A stretch of 48,013 nucleotides of DNA from Clostridium cibarium (GCF_014836335.1 NZ_JACSRA010000033.1:1-48013); one strand, 5' to 3'. Positions 1-8,541 are shown, numbered from the stretch's first letter. Program-made: numbers and translations. The notes: generated by a model from the letters alone, not told the origin.

Positions 1-71
1 AGCTAATGGTTGGCACTATCAACCCCCATATCGGACTTTCACCGACTAGTACGTGCCCATGCTGGGCACAC
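1..71 (-). mobile_element. 5' end of a group IIC intron (truncated by window edge)
   Basis: Read on the minus strand from 71 leftwards, the sequence begins GTGTGCCCAGCATGGGCAC and continues with AGTCGGTGAAAGTCCGA and AACCATTAGC. These blocks match, from memory, the start of bacterial group IIC introns such as the Oceanobacillus iheyensis intron (GUGUGCCC, GCAUGGG, GGUGAGAGUCC, AGUUAGC). Only the first 71 bases of domain I are present. The rest of the ribozyme and any reverse transcriptase ORF lie to the left of the window. The insertion point lies 10 bases after a terminator stem, which is the known target preference of class C introns. Intron identity is inferred from motif recall and not from a search. 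Confidence 0.75.
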
Positions 72-106
72 ATAAATTAAAAGGCCGCATCTATAAAATG
101 CGGCCT
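72..106 (-). terminator. Rho-independent terminator serving as group IIC intron target
   Basis: A 9-bp GC-rich stem (AGGCCGCAT 82-90 with ATGCGGCCT 98-106) has a 7-base loop. On the minus strand it is followed by a T-rich tail (TTTAATTTAT) that ends exactly at the putative intron 5' end. It would terminate transcripts from the minus-strand gene ending at 219. The T-rich bases next to the insertion point would be the intron's IBS1 target. Confidence 0.8.
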
Positions 107-218
107 AAAAGGGGGATGGGGGGTTTTAGCTTCTATGAAGAAAATCTTCATTTAGCTATAGGAGAATACTTTCTCCGGTACAATAATATTATTGACTTAA
201 TATGAACAAAATATACAA

Positions 219-686
219 TTATTTATCATCCAACATTCCTTCGTTATATAATTCAATAATCCTATCAATTAACTCTATCTTAGCTGGATCAACTATTTTT
301 TTTAAAGCAATTAGTAGTTCTATGTTCTCATCTTCTTCATTACAACTTACTATCTCATCAGCAGTCTCTTTATGTTTTTCTTTTCTAACTCTTCTATTTC
401 CTTCATTATCCCTAGATTTTTTAATGTCATTATTTTTTATAGTATTTCCATTAACACCATTATTAATATTATTAGCATTAATTTGTTCATTAATTGAATT
501 TAAATCAAATCCGTCCTTGCCCATATTCGATAACATGTTTCCTAGTCCAGTCATATCTATATTTCCACCTAATAATCCTAAAAGTTGTTGAGGACTTATA
601 CCGAAAGGATTACTATTCATAGACCCGTTCAATTGATTCCTAACCATTCTATTACCTTCATTGGATTTATGTCTATGTTTTGACAT
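219..686 (-). CDS. Hypothetical Asn-rich hydrophilic protein
   Basis: I do not recognise this 155-residue protein. It starts MSKHRHKSNEGN, has a Gly/Leu/Met-rich stretch around residues 30-55 (SPQQLLGLLGGN), an Asn-rich linker, a basic segment near residue 100 and a likely helical C-terminus (about 118-150). It has no signal peptide or membrane segment. AGGAGG precedes the ATG at 686 with good spacing. The His/Lys-rich N-terminus resembles that of the next gene upstream (MSKKKHKKDN), and the two share orientation with a third Cys/Gly-rich gene. That company suggests, without proving, a role in spores or at the cell surface. Confidence 0.7.
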   Translation of the reverse strand: MSKHRHKSNEGNRMVRNQLNGSMNSNPFGISPQQLLGLLGGNIDMTGLGNMLSNMGKDGFDLNSINEQINANNINNGVNGNTIKNNDIKKSRDNEGNRRVRKEKHKETADEIVSCNEEDENIELLIALKKIVDPAKIELIDRIIELYNEGMLDDK

Positions 687-768
687 AATCTATCCTCCTA
701 CTAAAGCCTTATATTAGCTATTATATGTATATATCAATTATTGGTTAACCTTTTAATTCAATTTTTTT

Positions 769-789
769 GGAGGGCTTAAACTGCCCTCC
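769..789. other. 7-bp GC-rich hairpin between small genes
   Basis: GGAGGGC (769-775) and GCCCTCC (783-789) form a 7-bp stem with a 7-base loop. The minus-strand tail is A-rich and the plus-strand tail is not T-rich, so this is not a classical terminator. It lies in the 114-base gap between two minus-strand genes and may stabilise or process the mRNA. Nothing else is visible in that gap. Confidence 0.5.
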
Positions 790-800
790 ACTCAACTTTA

Positions 801-1058
801 CTAATAACCATACCCGTTGTTGTATCCACAATTTGTTTCGCTCCAACCGTAAAGTATAAATAGTAATATTATTAATATTGAATTGGTGTTTAATATTCCT
901 GCTCCACAAGCTATTAGCCAAAATAATATAGCTTCCCATGCACCACAGCTATCGCAGCCACCACCAAAGATGCCATTTCCACCAAATATGCCATTTCCGC
1001 CATAATTATTGCAGCAGCAGCAACAACAATTGTCTTTTTTATGCTTCTTCTTTGACAT
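801..1058 (-). CDS. Small Cys/Gly-rich membrane protein
   Basis: This 85-residue protein begins MSKKKHKKDN and then has six consecutive cysteines. A Gly/Asn-rich part follows with a repeated GGNGIF unit, then CDSCGAW, a hydrophobic segment (about 41-55) and a second one (about 59-71). It ends in a Gly/Tyr/Asn tail. AGAAGGGAG precedes the ATG. The ORF lies 39 bases downstream of the next Cys/Gly-rich gene and is probably co-transcribed with it. The composition resembles small spore-associated or surface proteins such as the YjcZ-like group, but I cannot assign a family. Cysteine clusters could bind metal or form disulfide cross-links. Real expression is supported by the ribosome site and by the neighbour of similar composition. 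Confidence 0.65.
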   Translation of the reverse strand: MSKKKHKKDNCCCCCCNNYGGNGIFGGNGIFGGGCDSCGAWEAILFWLIACGAGILNTNSILIILLFILYGWSETNCGYNNGYGY

Positions 1059-1097
1059 AACTATCTCTCCCTTCTGATAGCATTAGTTTGTAACTCA

Positions 1098-1475
1098 TTA
1101 TGCAAAGTTACCATTTCCGTTATTACAGCCACAACCACCACAAATAAATAGAATAACTAATAAGAATAACCACCATGATCCACCTAGGAATGAATTATTG
1201 CGATTCATATCGCAACATGGGTCATAATTTTTCTCTTTGCAACAACATGGTTTACAGCAACAAGGTTCACAACAACATTGGTTGCCATATCCGCCAAAGC
1301 CGCCACAATTACCTCCGCAACCGCCACAGAAGAAGAATAATATTATAATCCACCATATCCAGCCGCAGTTTCCAAAACCGCCACAGTTTCCAAAACCACC
1401 ACAATTTCCACTGTTTATATTATTATTGGATTCTCCGTTACAGTTTAATCCGTTAATAATGTCATTAATCTCCAT
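1098..1475 (-). CDS. Cys/Gly-rich protein with duplicated hydrophobic module
   Basis: This 125-residue protein has NCGGFG repeats (about 23-36) and a hydrophobic segment WIWWIIILFFFCGGCGG (about 38-54). A Cys-triplet region follows (CCCEPCCCKPCCCKE, about 67-81). A second hydrophobic segment, WWLFLLVILFICGGCGC, lies near the C-terminus. The two hydrophobic segments have the same layout: Trp, then about ten apolar residues, then CGGCG. This looks like an internal duplication flanking the cysteine block. AAGGAGGAAAAACA leads into the ATG at 1475. It is the first gene of a probable three-gene minus-strand unit. The function is unknown. Spore coat, crust or surface roles and metal binding are all possible. 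Confidence 0.65.
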   Translation of the reverse strand: MEINDIINGLNCNGESNNNINSGNCGGFGNCGGFGNCGWIWWIIILFFFCGGCGGNCGGFGGYGNQCCCEPCCCKPCCCKEKNYDPCCDMNRNNSFLGGSWWLFLLVILFICGGCGCNNGNGNFA

Positions 1476-1626
1476 TGTTTTTCCTCCTTGGAATTTATAT
1501 TTGTTTTTATACTATATACTATTCTCCCAAGGTCTATTTGCCACAAAATTTTAGGATAAAACTCTTTCTATAGTTAATCTTGTTAACTACTATCGAATTC
1601 TTTATTGCTTAACATTACAAATGAAT

Positions 1627-1652
1627 AAAAAAAAGAGCTTTCGCTCTTTTTT
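1627..1652. terminator. Terminator after ysxC
   Basis: AAAAAAGAGC (1629-1638) pairs with GCTCTTTTTT (1643-1652) around a 4-base loop, with A and T runs on both sides. It overlaps the ysxC stop codon and ends the lon-ysxC transcript on the minus strand. The gap 1476-1650 otherwise holds only the leader of the Cys/Gly-rich gene, with no clear sigma-A promoter. Confidence 0.85.
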
Positions 1653-2244
1653 ATTCTTCACTTGCCAAATCTCCAAATAAATTGTCAATTAACTCATCTC
1701 TACCCTTTTTGTTTAAAGACGAGAAAAAATACAACTTGTCTTCTGAAGTTAATTTCAATGTATCCCTTATTAATTTTTCACTTTTTCTTAAATCATTGTT
1801 TGACAGTTTATCTTTTTTAGTCGCTACAACTATTACATCATATCCATAATGTTTTATCCATTCAAACATTGTAATATCGTCAGCCGTCGGCTTATGCCTT
1901 GAATCAACTAACAGTACAACTCTTTTTAATTCTTCTCTACCATGTAAATATGTCTCAATGGTTTTTCCCCAACTTGCTTGTTCTTTCTTTGAAACTTTTG
2001 CATACCCATATCCAGGTAAATCCACAAGATGAAAATCATTGTTTATAAGAAAGAAATTAATCAACCTTGTCTTACCAGGAGTTTGACTAACCTTAGCTAG
2101 TTTTTTCCTATTTGTTAATGCGTTTATTATAGAACTCTTTCCAACATTAGATCTACCAACAAAAGCAATTTCCACTCTATTATCAGTTGGATATTGTTCC
2201 CTCTTTACTGCAGATATTATAAATTCACTTGTTTTAATTAACAT
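1651..2244 (-). CDS. ysxC: Ribosome biogenesis GTPase YsxC/EngB
   Basis: This TRAFAC GTPase is needed for late assembly of the large ribosomal subunit. With the ATG at 2244 the protein has 197 residues, the normal length. G1 is GRSNVGKS (30-37), the T-P-G-K-T-R switch I follows at 55-60, G3 is DLPGYG (75-80) and G4 is TKKD (142-145). An in-frame TTG at 2259 would add five residues, but GGAAAGG sits at good distance before the ATG, so I chose the ATG. The gene overlaps the 3' end of lon by 11 bases. The lon-ysxC order is conserved in Bacillus and Clostridium, and the two are surely co-transcribed. Confidence 0.96.
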   Translation of the reverse strand: MLIKTSEFIISAVKREQYPTDNRVEIAFVGRSNVGKSSIINALTNRKKLAKVSQTPGKTRLINFFLINNDFHLVDLPGYGYAKVSKKEQASWGKTIETYLHGREELKRVVLLVDSRHKPTADDITMFEWIKHYGYDVIVVATKKDKLSNNDLRKSEKLIRDTLKLTSEDKLYFFSSLNKKGRDELIDNLFGDLASEE

Positions 2245-4570
2245 TAGTACCCTTTCCAATTAAAGCATTCTCAAGAACAGTGCCAACTTCTTCTGCTTTT
2301 ATTATTTTTATTTTATTTCTTATGCTACTTGGTATCTTTTCTACATCACTGGCATTTTCTTTTGGTATTATTATAGTATTAACACCAGCTCTAAATGCTG
2401 CCAATGACTTTTCTTTAAGCCCACCTATAGGTAATACCCTACCAGTTAAAGTAACTTCTCCAGTCATAGCTACATTTCCTTTAACTTTTCTTCCTGATAA
2501 AGCTGAAACTAAAGCTGTAACCATAGTTACACCAGCTGAAGGACCATCTTTAGGAACAGCACCTTCTGGAACATGTATGTGTATATCTTTTTCTTTATAA
2601 AAATCTTCTTTTATTCCATACTTTGAAGCATTTGATCTTACATAAGAATATGCAGCCTTAGCTGATTCTTGCATAACTTCTCCAAGTTTTCCTGTCAACT
2701 GTAACTTCCCATTTCCCTTCATGACCATAGCCTCTACAGGTAATGTATCTCCACCATATGCAGTCCATGCAAGTCCTGTAACAACTCCAAGTTTATCTTC
2801 TTTCTTTATCTCATCAAAAGTAAAAATTCTAGTTCCCATTAGCTTTTCTACCTTCTTTTTATTAATAGTTATAGTTTCCTTATTGTCCTTTAATAATTCA
2901 GCTATAGATTTTCTAATAAGCTTTCCTAAAGCTCTTTCAAGAGATCTTACACCAGATTCTCTAGTATAACCATCAATTATTTCTTTAATTGCATCATCTT
3001 TAATTGTTACTTTATCATTATTCAAGTTATATTCCTTAAATATCTTAGGCATTAAGTGGTTTTTAGCTATATGGAATTTCTCTTCATAAGTATAACCCGA
3101 TACTTCTACAATTTCCATTCTATCAAGTAATGGTCTTGGTATCGTATCTAAGCTATTGGCTGTAGTAATGAATAAGGCTTTAGATAAATCTATTGGAAGC
3201 TCGATGTAATTATCTCTAAATGTCTTATTTTGTTCACTATCAAGAACTTCTAACAATGCATCAGCTGGATTTCCTTTATAGTCAGTACTTAATTTATCAA
3301 TTTCATCTAATAATATTAAGGGATTCAATGCTTTTGCTTCTTTTAACCCATAAATAATTCTCCCTGGAATTGCAGCTACATATGTTCTTCTATGGCCCCT
3401 TATCTCAGATTCATCTTTAAGTCCACCGAGAGACATCCTTACATATTTTCTATTAATAGCTTTAGCTATAGATTTAGCTATAGAAGTTTTACCTACACCT
3501 GGAGGACCAACTAAACACAATATAGGTCCTTTTAGCGATCCGCTCATCTTCTTAACAGCAAGATATTCTAAAATTCTTTCCTTAACATCTTCTAAACCAT
3601 AATGTTCTGAATTTAATACCTCTTCAGCTTTCTTAATATCAAGAACTTCCTTAGTATATTTACCCCAAGGAATGTCTAACAACCACTCTAGGTAAGATTG
3701 TACTGTATTTCCTTCTGAGGAAGAAATATTCATTCTCTTCAGCCTTCCAAGTTCATTAAGCGCCTTTTCTTTTACTTCCTTAGGAAGTTTAGTTTTATTG
3801 ATTTTCTCTTCAAACTTATTTATTATAACCTTTTCTTCATCATCTTCTCCAAGTTCTTCCTGAATAAATTTAAGTTGTTCTCTTAAATAAAATTCCTTCT
3901 GAGAATCATCTACACTCTTTTTCATCTTATTTGCAAGTTTCTTTTGAACTTTTATAACTTTTAGTTCTTTTTCAAGAGAAATTAGAAGTAATTCTATTCT
4001 CTTTTTTATATCTATAGTTTCTAGTATTTCCTGCTTCCTCTCTTCCGATAAAGGAAGATAACTTGCCACTATATTCACAAATTCATAAACATTCTTTTCA
4101 AGCTTAATATTAGTCATCATTTCAGGACTTTCTTCCCCAGCTGCTTTAATAAACTTTTTAAATGTTTTCTTTAAGCTTTCAAAATAGCCATCTAACTCAG
4201 CATCTTCCTTATCATTACTAGGACTATCATCAATTTTCTCTATTACTACTTCAAAATACTTATCATTATCAATATATTTTTTTATTTTCCCTCTAGCTTT
4301 ACCTTCCACTAATACTCTTATAGTATCTCCAGGCATCTTTATAATTTGTTTTATCTTACACAGTGTTCCTATATTACTTATATCTGAACTGCTTGGATTA
4401 TCAAGTTCCATTTGTTTTTGAGTTGCAAGAAATATTTCTTCACCATTTAACATAGCTACATCAATAGCCTCAATTGATTTTTCCCTTCCTACATCAAAAT
4501 GTAGTACCATATTAGGAAAAATAGTTAATCCTCTTAGAGGAATTAATGGAAGTGTATCTTTATTATCCAT
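2234..4570 (-). CDS. lon: ATP-dependent protease La (LonA)
   Basis: This cytosolic AAA+ serine protease degrades misfolded and regulatory proteins. It has 778 residues from the ATG at 4570. I chose that start because GGAGGGAAG precedes it, rather than the ATGs 15 and 21 bases upstream, which lie at or before the ribosome site. Visible parts in order are an N-terminal LAN domain (PLIPLRGLTIFPNMV), a coiled middle region, Walker A GPPGVGKT near residue 350, Walker B LILLDEIDKL, and the protease domain. The catalytic serine lies in DGPSAGVTM and the catalytic lysine in GGLKEKSLAA. The length and all key residues are those of bacterial LonA. It overlaps ysxC by 11 bases. Confidence 0.98.
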   Translation of the reverse strand: MDNKDTLPLIPLRGLTIFPNMVLHFDVGREKSIEAIDVAMLNGEEIFLATQKQMELDNPSSSDISNIGTLCKIKQIIKMPGDTIRVLVEGKARGKIKKYIDNDKYFEVVIEKIDDSPSNDKEDAELDGYFESLKKTFKKFIKAAGEESPEMMTNIKLEKNVYEFVNIVASYLPLSEERKQEILETIDIKKRIELLLISLEKELKVIKVQKKLANKMKKSVDDSQKEFYLREQLKFIQEELGEDDEEKVIINKFEEKINKTKLPKEVKEKALNELGRLKRMNISSSEGNTVQSYLEWLLDIPWGKYTKEVLDIKKAEEVLNSEHYGLEDVKERILEYLAVKKMSGSLKGPILCLVGPPGVGKTSIAKSIAKAINRKYVRMSLGGLKDESEIRGHRRTYVAAIPGRIIYGLKEAKALNPLILLDEIDKLSTDYKGNPADALLEVLDSEQNKTFRDNYIELPIDLSKALFITTANSLDTIPRPLLDRMEIVEVSGYTYEEKFHIAKNHLMPKIFKEYNLNNDKVTIKDDAIKEIIDGYTRESGVRSLERALGKLIRKSIAELLKDNKETITINKKKVEKLMGTRIFTFDEIKKEDKLGVVTGLAWTAYGGDTLPVEAMVMKGNGKLQLTGKLGEVMQESAKAAYSYVRSNASKYGIKEDFYKEKDIHIHVPEGAVPKDGPSAGVTMVTALVSALSGRKVKGNVAMTGEVTLTGRVLPIGGLKEKSLAAFRAGVNTIIIPKENASDVEKIPSSIRNKIKIIKAEEVGTVLENALIGKGTNVN

Positions 4571-4612
4571 CTTTCTTCCCTCCATCCACATAATATTTAT
4601 TTAGTCTTAATT

Positions 4613-4640
4613 AGTATACCATAATAACTTGTTTTTTCAA
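4613..4640 (-). promoter_or_regulatory. Sigma-A promoter of lon-ysxC
   Basis: On the minus strand TTGAAA (4640-4635) and TATACT (4618-4613) are separated by 16 bases, about 45 bases upstream of the lon ATG. I see no CtsR or HrcA-type operator beside it. Confidence 0.65.
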
Positions 4641-4739
4641 TAAATAAACCCTTAAATTGGGCATTCTTTTTAACTATTAGAATATCTATAATTCTACAAT
4701 TAACTCATTCGTAATAGCCCTATAAATTGATTCTTTCAA

Positions 4740-6416
4740 TTATAAATTACTCTTTTCTTCATTTCTTAAACTAGCAGATAATATCTCAATTTTAGTATCA
4801 TTTACAATTGATGTTTTTTCAAATACAATATCAAAAACATCACCTATGCTCTCAACTGAATGAATCTTTATATCCTTCATCTCTTCTAGACTTTCACTCC
4901 AATTATCCTTTGGAATAATAACAACTTTTGCTCCTCCTTTTTTTGCCCCCATTATCTTAGCTTTTACTCCTCCAATTGCTTTTACTCCTCCAAGAACACC
5001 AATTTCCCCTGTCATAGCTATACAATTATTTATTTTAATCTTTTTTATAGCACTATATATTGCTGTTGCAATAGCTATACCTGCTGATGGTCCATCTACT
5101 GGCATTCCACCTGGAAAGTTAATATGTATATCATATTTGTTACATTCTAAGTTATATATATTATTCAGTACTGTAATAACATTTTCAACAGATGATATTG
5201 CTGTACTTTTTCTAGTTATCTTTCTGTTGCTACTTGATATACTCTCTTCTTCTACCATTCCTGATACTTTTAAGCTTCCAAAATCTTTTGATTTCTTTGC
5301 TGAAACCTCAATCAACATCAAAACACCTTGATTTGCCCCATATACTGCTAACCCGTTTACAACTCCAATCGTTGGTTCTTTGTTTATAGTAGGTTCAATT
5401 CTTTTTATATATTGTCCATTCTCTATTACCCATTCAACATCTTGAACTGTTATAATTTTTCTGCCCTCATTAATTGCTATTCCAGCTGATAACTGTACTA
5501 GGTTTACAACTTCACGTCCATTATAGCAATACTCTCCTATTAATTTTTTTGCATTTTCCTCTATAGATAGCCCTATTTTTTTTGCAGCATCATTTCCAAT
5601 TTTTATTATTTCTTCTGGCATTAATCCACGGAAAAATATTTCTACACATCTTGATCTTATTGCTGGCAATATCTCATCTGGACTTCTTGTAGTTGCCCCT
5701 ATAAGTCTGAAATCAGCAGGCAATCCATTATCAAATATCTCTTTTATATAGTCAGGTATGTTAGGATCTTCAGAACTATAATAGGAACTATCTAAAAAAA
5801 CCTTTCTATCTTCTAAAACTTTCAGCAATTTATTTAATTCTATAGGATGTAACTCTCCTATTTCGTCTATGAATAATATTCCTCCATGCGCTTTTGTTAC
5901 AGCTCCTGGTTTTGGTTGTGGTATTCCTGCTACTCCAAGAGAGCCAGCCCCTTGATAAATTGGGTCATGTACAGAACCAATCAAAGGATCTGCAATTCCC
6001 CTTTCATCGAATCTTAAAGTTGTTGCATCTATCTCTACAAATTTTGCATTGTTCCTAAAAGGCGATTTATTATTCTTTTTGGCCTCTTCTAACACCAATC
6101 TTGCAGCTGCTGTTTTACCAATACCCGGAGGCCCATATATTATAACATGTTGAGGATTAGGTCCACAAAGCGCTGCCTTTAAAGCCATTATGCCATTTTC
6201 TTGGCCTATAACCTCTTCAAATTTTCTTGGCCTACTCTTTTCAGTTAAAGGTATTGTTAATGATACTCCTTTCATCTTATTTAATTTATCCATTTCTTTT
6301 CTATTTTCTTTATTTATTATAATTTTTTTAGAATTAGTATGTTTATTACTATAAACCATATAGTAAATTATTATAACCATTAATATTACTTGTAAAAGAA
6401 TTAATATTTCTGCCAT
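4740..6416 (-). CDS. lonB: ATP-dependent protease LonB, membrane-anchored
   Basis: This Lon-family protease lacks the LAN domain and has an N-terminal transmembrane helix (about residues 3-22). In Bacillus subtilis the homologue is made in the forespore. Seen here are Walker A GPPGIGKTAAARLV near residue 95, the Walker B-like stretch GGILFIDEIGEL, the arginine-bearing motif AIRSRCVEIFF, and the C-terminal Lon protease domain. The catalytic serine is in DGPSAGIAIA and the lysine in GGVKAKIMGA. The ATG at 6416 follows GGAGG by 8 bases; a GTG directly before it would add one residue. About 558 residues is usual for LonB. It lies between clpX and lon, as in many Bacilli and Clostridia. Confidence 0.96.
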   Translation of the reverse strand: MAEILILLQVILMVIIIYYMVYSNKHTNSKKIIINKENRKEMDKLNKMKGVSLTIPLTEKSRPRKFEEVIGQENGIMALKAALCGPNPQHVIIYGPPGIGKTAAARLVLEEAKKNNKSPFRNNAKFVEIDATTLRFDERGIADPLIGSVHDPIYQGAGSLGVAGIPQPKPGAVTKAHGGILFIDEIGELHPIELNKLLKVLEDRKVFLDSSYYSSEDPNIPDYIKEIFDNGLPADFRLIGATTRSPDEILPAIRSRCVEIFFRGLMPEEIIKIGNDAAKKIGLSIEENAKKLIGEYCYNGREVVNLVQLSAGIAINEGRKIITVQDVEWVIENGQYIKRIEPTINKEPTIGVVNGLAVYGANQGVLMLIEVSAKKSKDFGSLKVSGMVEEESISSSNRKITRKSTAISSVENVITVLNNIYNLECNKYDIHINFPGGMPVDGPSAGIAIATAIYSAIKKIKINNCIAMTGEIGVLGGVKAIGGVKAKIMGAKKGGAKVVIIPKDNWSESLEEMKDIKIHSVESIGDVFDIVFEKTSIVNDTKIEILSASLRNEEKSNL

Positions 6417-6473
6417 CACTGATTCCTCCGTTAGTTATATTTCTAGTTATAATTATTAACCTACTAACAGAAC

Positions 6474-6502
6474 ACTATACAATGGATTTTTTTACTTTTG
6501 AA
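6474..6502 (-). promoter_or_regulatory. Possible sigma-A promoter of lonB
   Basis: On the minus strand TTCAAA (6502-6497) and TATAGT (6479-6474) are 17 bases apart, about 60 bases before the lonB start. The match is moderate. A forespore (sigma-F) promoter, known for lonB in Bacillus, was not evident to me. Confidence 0.4.
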
Positions 6503-6513
6503 ATAATTCTCAT

Positions 6514-6542
6514 AAAAAAAAGTGATAGTCTTTACTATCACT
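6514..6542 (-). terminator. Terminator after clpX
   Basis: AGTGATAGT (6521-6529) pairs with ACTATCACT (6534-6542). On the minus strand the stem is followed by eight T. It separates clpPX from lonB. Confidence 0.9.
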
Positions 6543-6556
6543 CTCTCTATACTGCA

Positions 6557-7855
6557 CTAAGCAGTTTCCATACCCTTGCTCTTTTTAGCTTTCTTAGGCT
6601 TAGGTAAAGCAACTCTCTCCTCACCTTCAGCTAATCTATGAATTTCAGGTTGTTCTTTATTTGTTATCGTTGGTTCTGTAATAATAACTTTAGTAACCCT
6701 ATTATCAGAAGGTATGTCAAACATTATTTCAGTCATAACATCTTCTATTATTGACCTTAATCCTCTAGCTCCAGTTTTTCTTTCTATTGCTTTTTCAGCA
6801 ATAGCTTCTAATGACTTTTCAGTAAAATCAAGTTCAACATTATCCATCTCAAATAACTTCTTATATTGCTTTACTAAAGCATTTTTAGGTTGACTTAATA
6901 TATTTACAAGAGCTTTCTTATCTAATGATTCTAATGTTACAACTATAGGTAATCTACCTACAAATTCAGGTATTAATCCAAATTTCAAAAGATCACTTGG
7001 CAGAATATCCTTAAGCAAACTTCCCACATCTTTTTCCTTCTTAGATTGTATGTCTGCTCCAAACCCTATAGAACTCTTTCTTGTTCTCTTTTCTATAATC
7101 TTATCAACTCCATCAAATGCACCACCACAAATAAATAATATATTTGCAGTATTTATTTGAATAAATTCTTGGTGAGGATGTTTTCTTCCTCCTTGAGGTG
7201 GCACTGAGGCAACGGTTCCTTCTAATATTTTTAACAATGCTTGCTGAACACCCTCTCCCGAGACATCCCTAGTAATAGATGGGTTTTCTGACTTTCTAGC
7301 AATCTTATCTATTTCATCAATATATATTATTCCTTTTTCAGCTTTTTCAACATCATAATCAGCATTTTGGATAAGCCTTAAAAGTATATTTTCAACATCT
7401 TCTCCTACATATCCAGCTTCTGTTAATGTAGTAGCATCTGCTATTGCAAAAGGTACATTTAAAAACTTTGCTAATGTTTGTGCTAAAAATGTTTTTCCAG
7501 ATCCTGTTGGCCCTAACAACAAAATATTACTTTTTTGTAATTCTACATCATCACTAGTATCATTTGAATTAACTCTTTTATAGTGATTATAAACAGCTAC
7601 TGAAAGAGCTTTTTTTGCACTTTCTTGACCTACTACATAATCATCTAAATAATTTTTTATTTCTTGTGGTTTTGGTAATGCTTTTGCATCAAATTCTACT
7701 GTTTCTTCAAATTCATCTGCTATTATTTCCGAACATAAATCAATACATTCGTCACATATATAAACTCCAGGACCAGCAATTAATCTCTTAACTTGGTCTT
7801 GACTTTTTCCACAAAATGAACACTTTAGTTGCTTTTTTTCATCATATTTAGCCAT
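6557..7855 (-). CDS. clpX: ClpXP protease ATPase subunit ClpX
   Basis: This AAA+ unfoldase feeds substrates into ClpP. The 432-residue protein shows the N-terminal zinc-binding domain with Cys12, Cys15, Cys34 and Cys37. Walker A GPTGSGKT is at 115-122 and Walker B IIYIDEIDKI near 180. The RKH pore loop is in GGRKHPHQEF, and the IGF loop that docks onto ClpP is in KSSIGFGAD. GAGGTG precedes the ATG. It lies 29 bases after clpP, so the two form an operon, and a strong terminator follows. The start, length and motifs are all typical. Confidence 0.98.
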   Translation of the reverse strand: MAKYDEKKQLKCSFCGKSQDQVKRLIAGPGVYICDECIDLCSEIIADEFEETVEFDAKALPKPQEIKNYLDDYVVGQESAKKALSVAVYNHYKRVNSNDTSDDVELQKSNILLLGPTGSGKTFLAQTLAKFLNVPFAIADATTLTEAGYVGEDVENILLRLIQNADYDVEKAEKGIIYIDEIDKIARKSENPSITRDVSGEGVQQALLKILEGTVASVPPQGGRKHPHQEFIQINTANILFICGGAFDGVDKIIEKRTRKSSIGFGADIQSKKEKDVGSLLKDILPSDLLKFGLIPEFVGRLPIVVTLESLDKKALVNILSQPKNALVKQYKKLFEMDNVELDFTEKSLEAIAEKAIERKTGARGLRSIIEDVMTEIMFDIPSDNRVTKVIITEPTITNKEQPEIHRLAEGEERVALPKPKKAKKSKGMETA

Positions 7856-7884
7856 ATATTCACCTCACTCAGACTATATATCTA

Positions 7885-8484
7885 CTATTTATCCTTCCCT
7901 AAATCATGACTTGTTATAACTTTATCCACTATTCCATATTCAGCTGCTTCATCGCCGTCCATGAAGTAATCTCTTTCTACATCTTGAGAAATTTGTTTTA
8001 ACGATTTACCGGTATTTTCACTTAAAATTTTATTAAGTTTTTCCTTAGTCTTTAATATTCTTTTAGCATGAATATCAATATCTGTTGCTTGCCCTTGGAA
8101 TCCGCCTAAAGGTTGGTGAATCATTATTTCTGCATTAGGAAGTGTAAATCTCTTTCCTTTTGCTCCACTAGACAATAAGAATGCTCCCATTGATGCAGCG
8201 AGTCCCATACAGATTGTAGATACATCTGCTTTGATATAATTCATTGTATCATATATAGCCATTCCCGCTGTTACTGAGCCACCTGGACTATTTATGTATA
8301 AATAAATATCCTTATCAGGATCTTCACTTTCTAGGAATAATAATTGGGCAATTACAAGATTTGCGGAGTCATCATTAACTTCTCCACTAAGCATAACTAT
8401 TCTATCCTTTAATAATCTTGAAAATATATCGTAAGATCTTTCCCCTCTACCTGTTTGTTCTACTACCATAGGTACTAATGCCAT
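7885..8484 (-). CDS. clpP: ClpP protease proteolytic subunit
   Basis: This serine protease forms the tetradecameric barrel that works with ClpX (and other Clp ATPases). The catalytic triad is intact: Ser98 in GLAASMGAF, His123 in MIHQPLGG and Asp172 in ERDYFMDG. At 199 residues it has the normal length. AGGAGG stands before the ATG at 8484. It heads a clpP-clpX operon and follows tig, an arrangement conserved across Firmicutes and Proteobacteria. No CtsR heptad repeat is visible upstream, in contrast to clpB in this window. Confidence 0.98.
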   Translation of the reverse strand: MALVPMVVEQTGRGERSYDIFSRLLKDRIVMLSGEVNDDSANLVIAQLLFLESEDPDKDIYLYINSPGGSVTAGMAIYDTMNYIKADVSTICMGLAASMGAFLLSSGAKGKRFTLPNAEIMIHQPLGGFQGQATDIDIHAKRILKTKEKLNKILSENTGKSLKQISQDVERDYFMDGDEAAEYGIVDKVITSHDLGKDK

Positions 8485-8541
8485 AATTCTACCTCCTCTT
8501 TATATTACTCTATCTTATCTAGAGTCTATTCTCATATTGTA

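Noticed and set aside
769..789. GC-rich hairpin as terminator
   Set aside because: Neither strand has a T-run after the stem, so I list it only as a hairpin.
1237..1554. Plus-strand ORF rich in Gln, Pro and Leu
   Set aside because: It is the antisense shadow of the Cys/Gly-rich gene at 1098-1475, has no ribosome site, and its composition comes from the complement of Gly and Cys codons.
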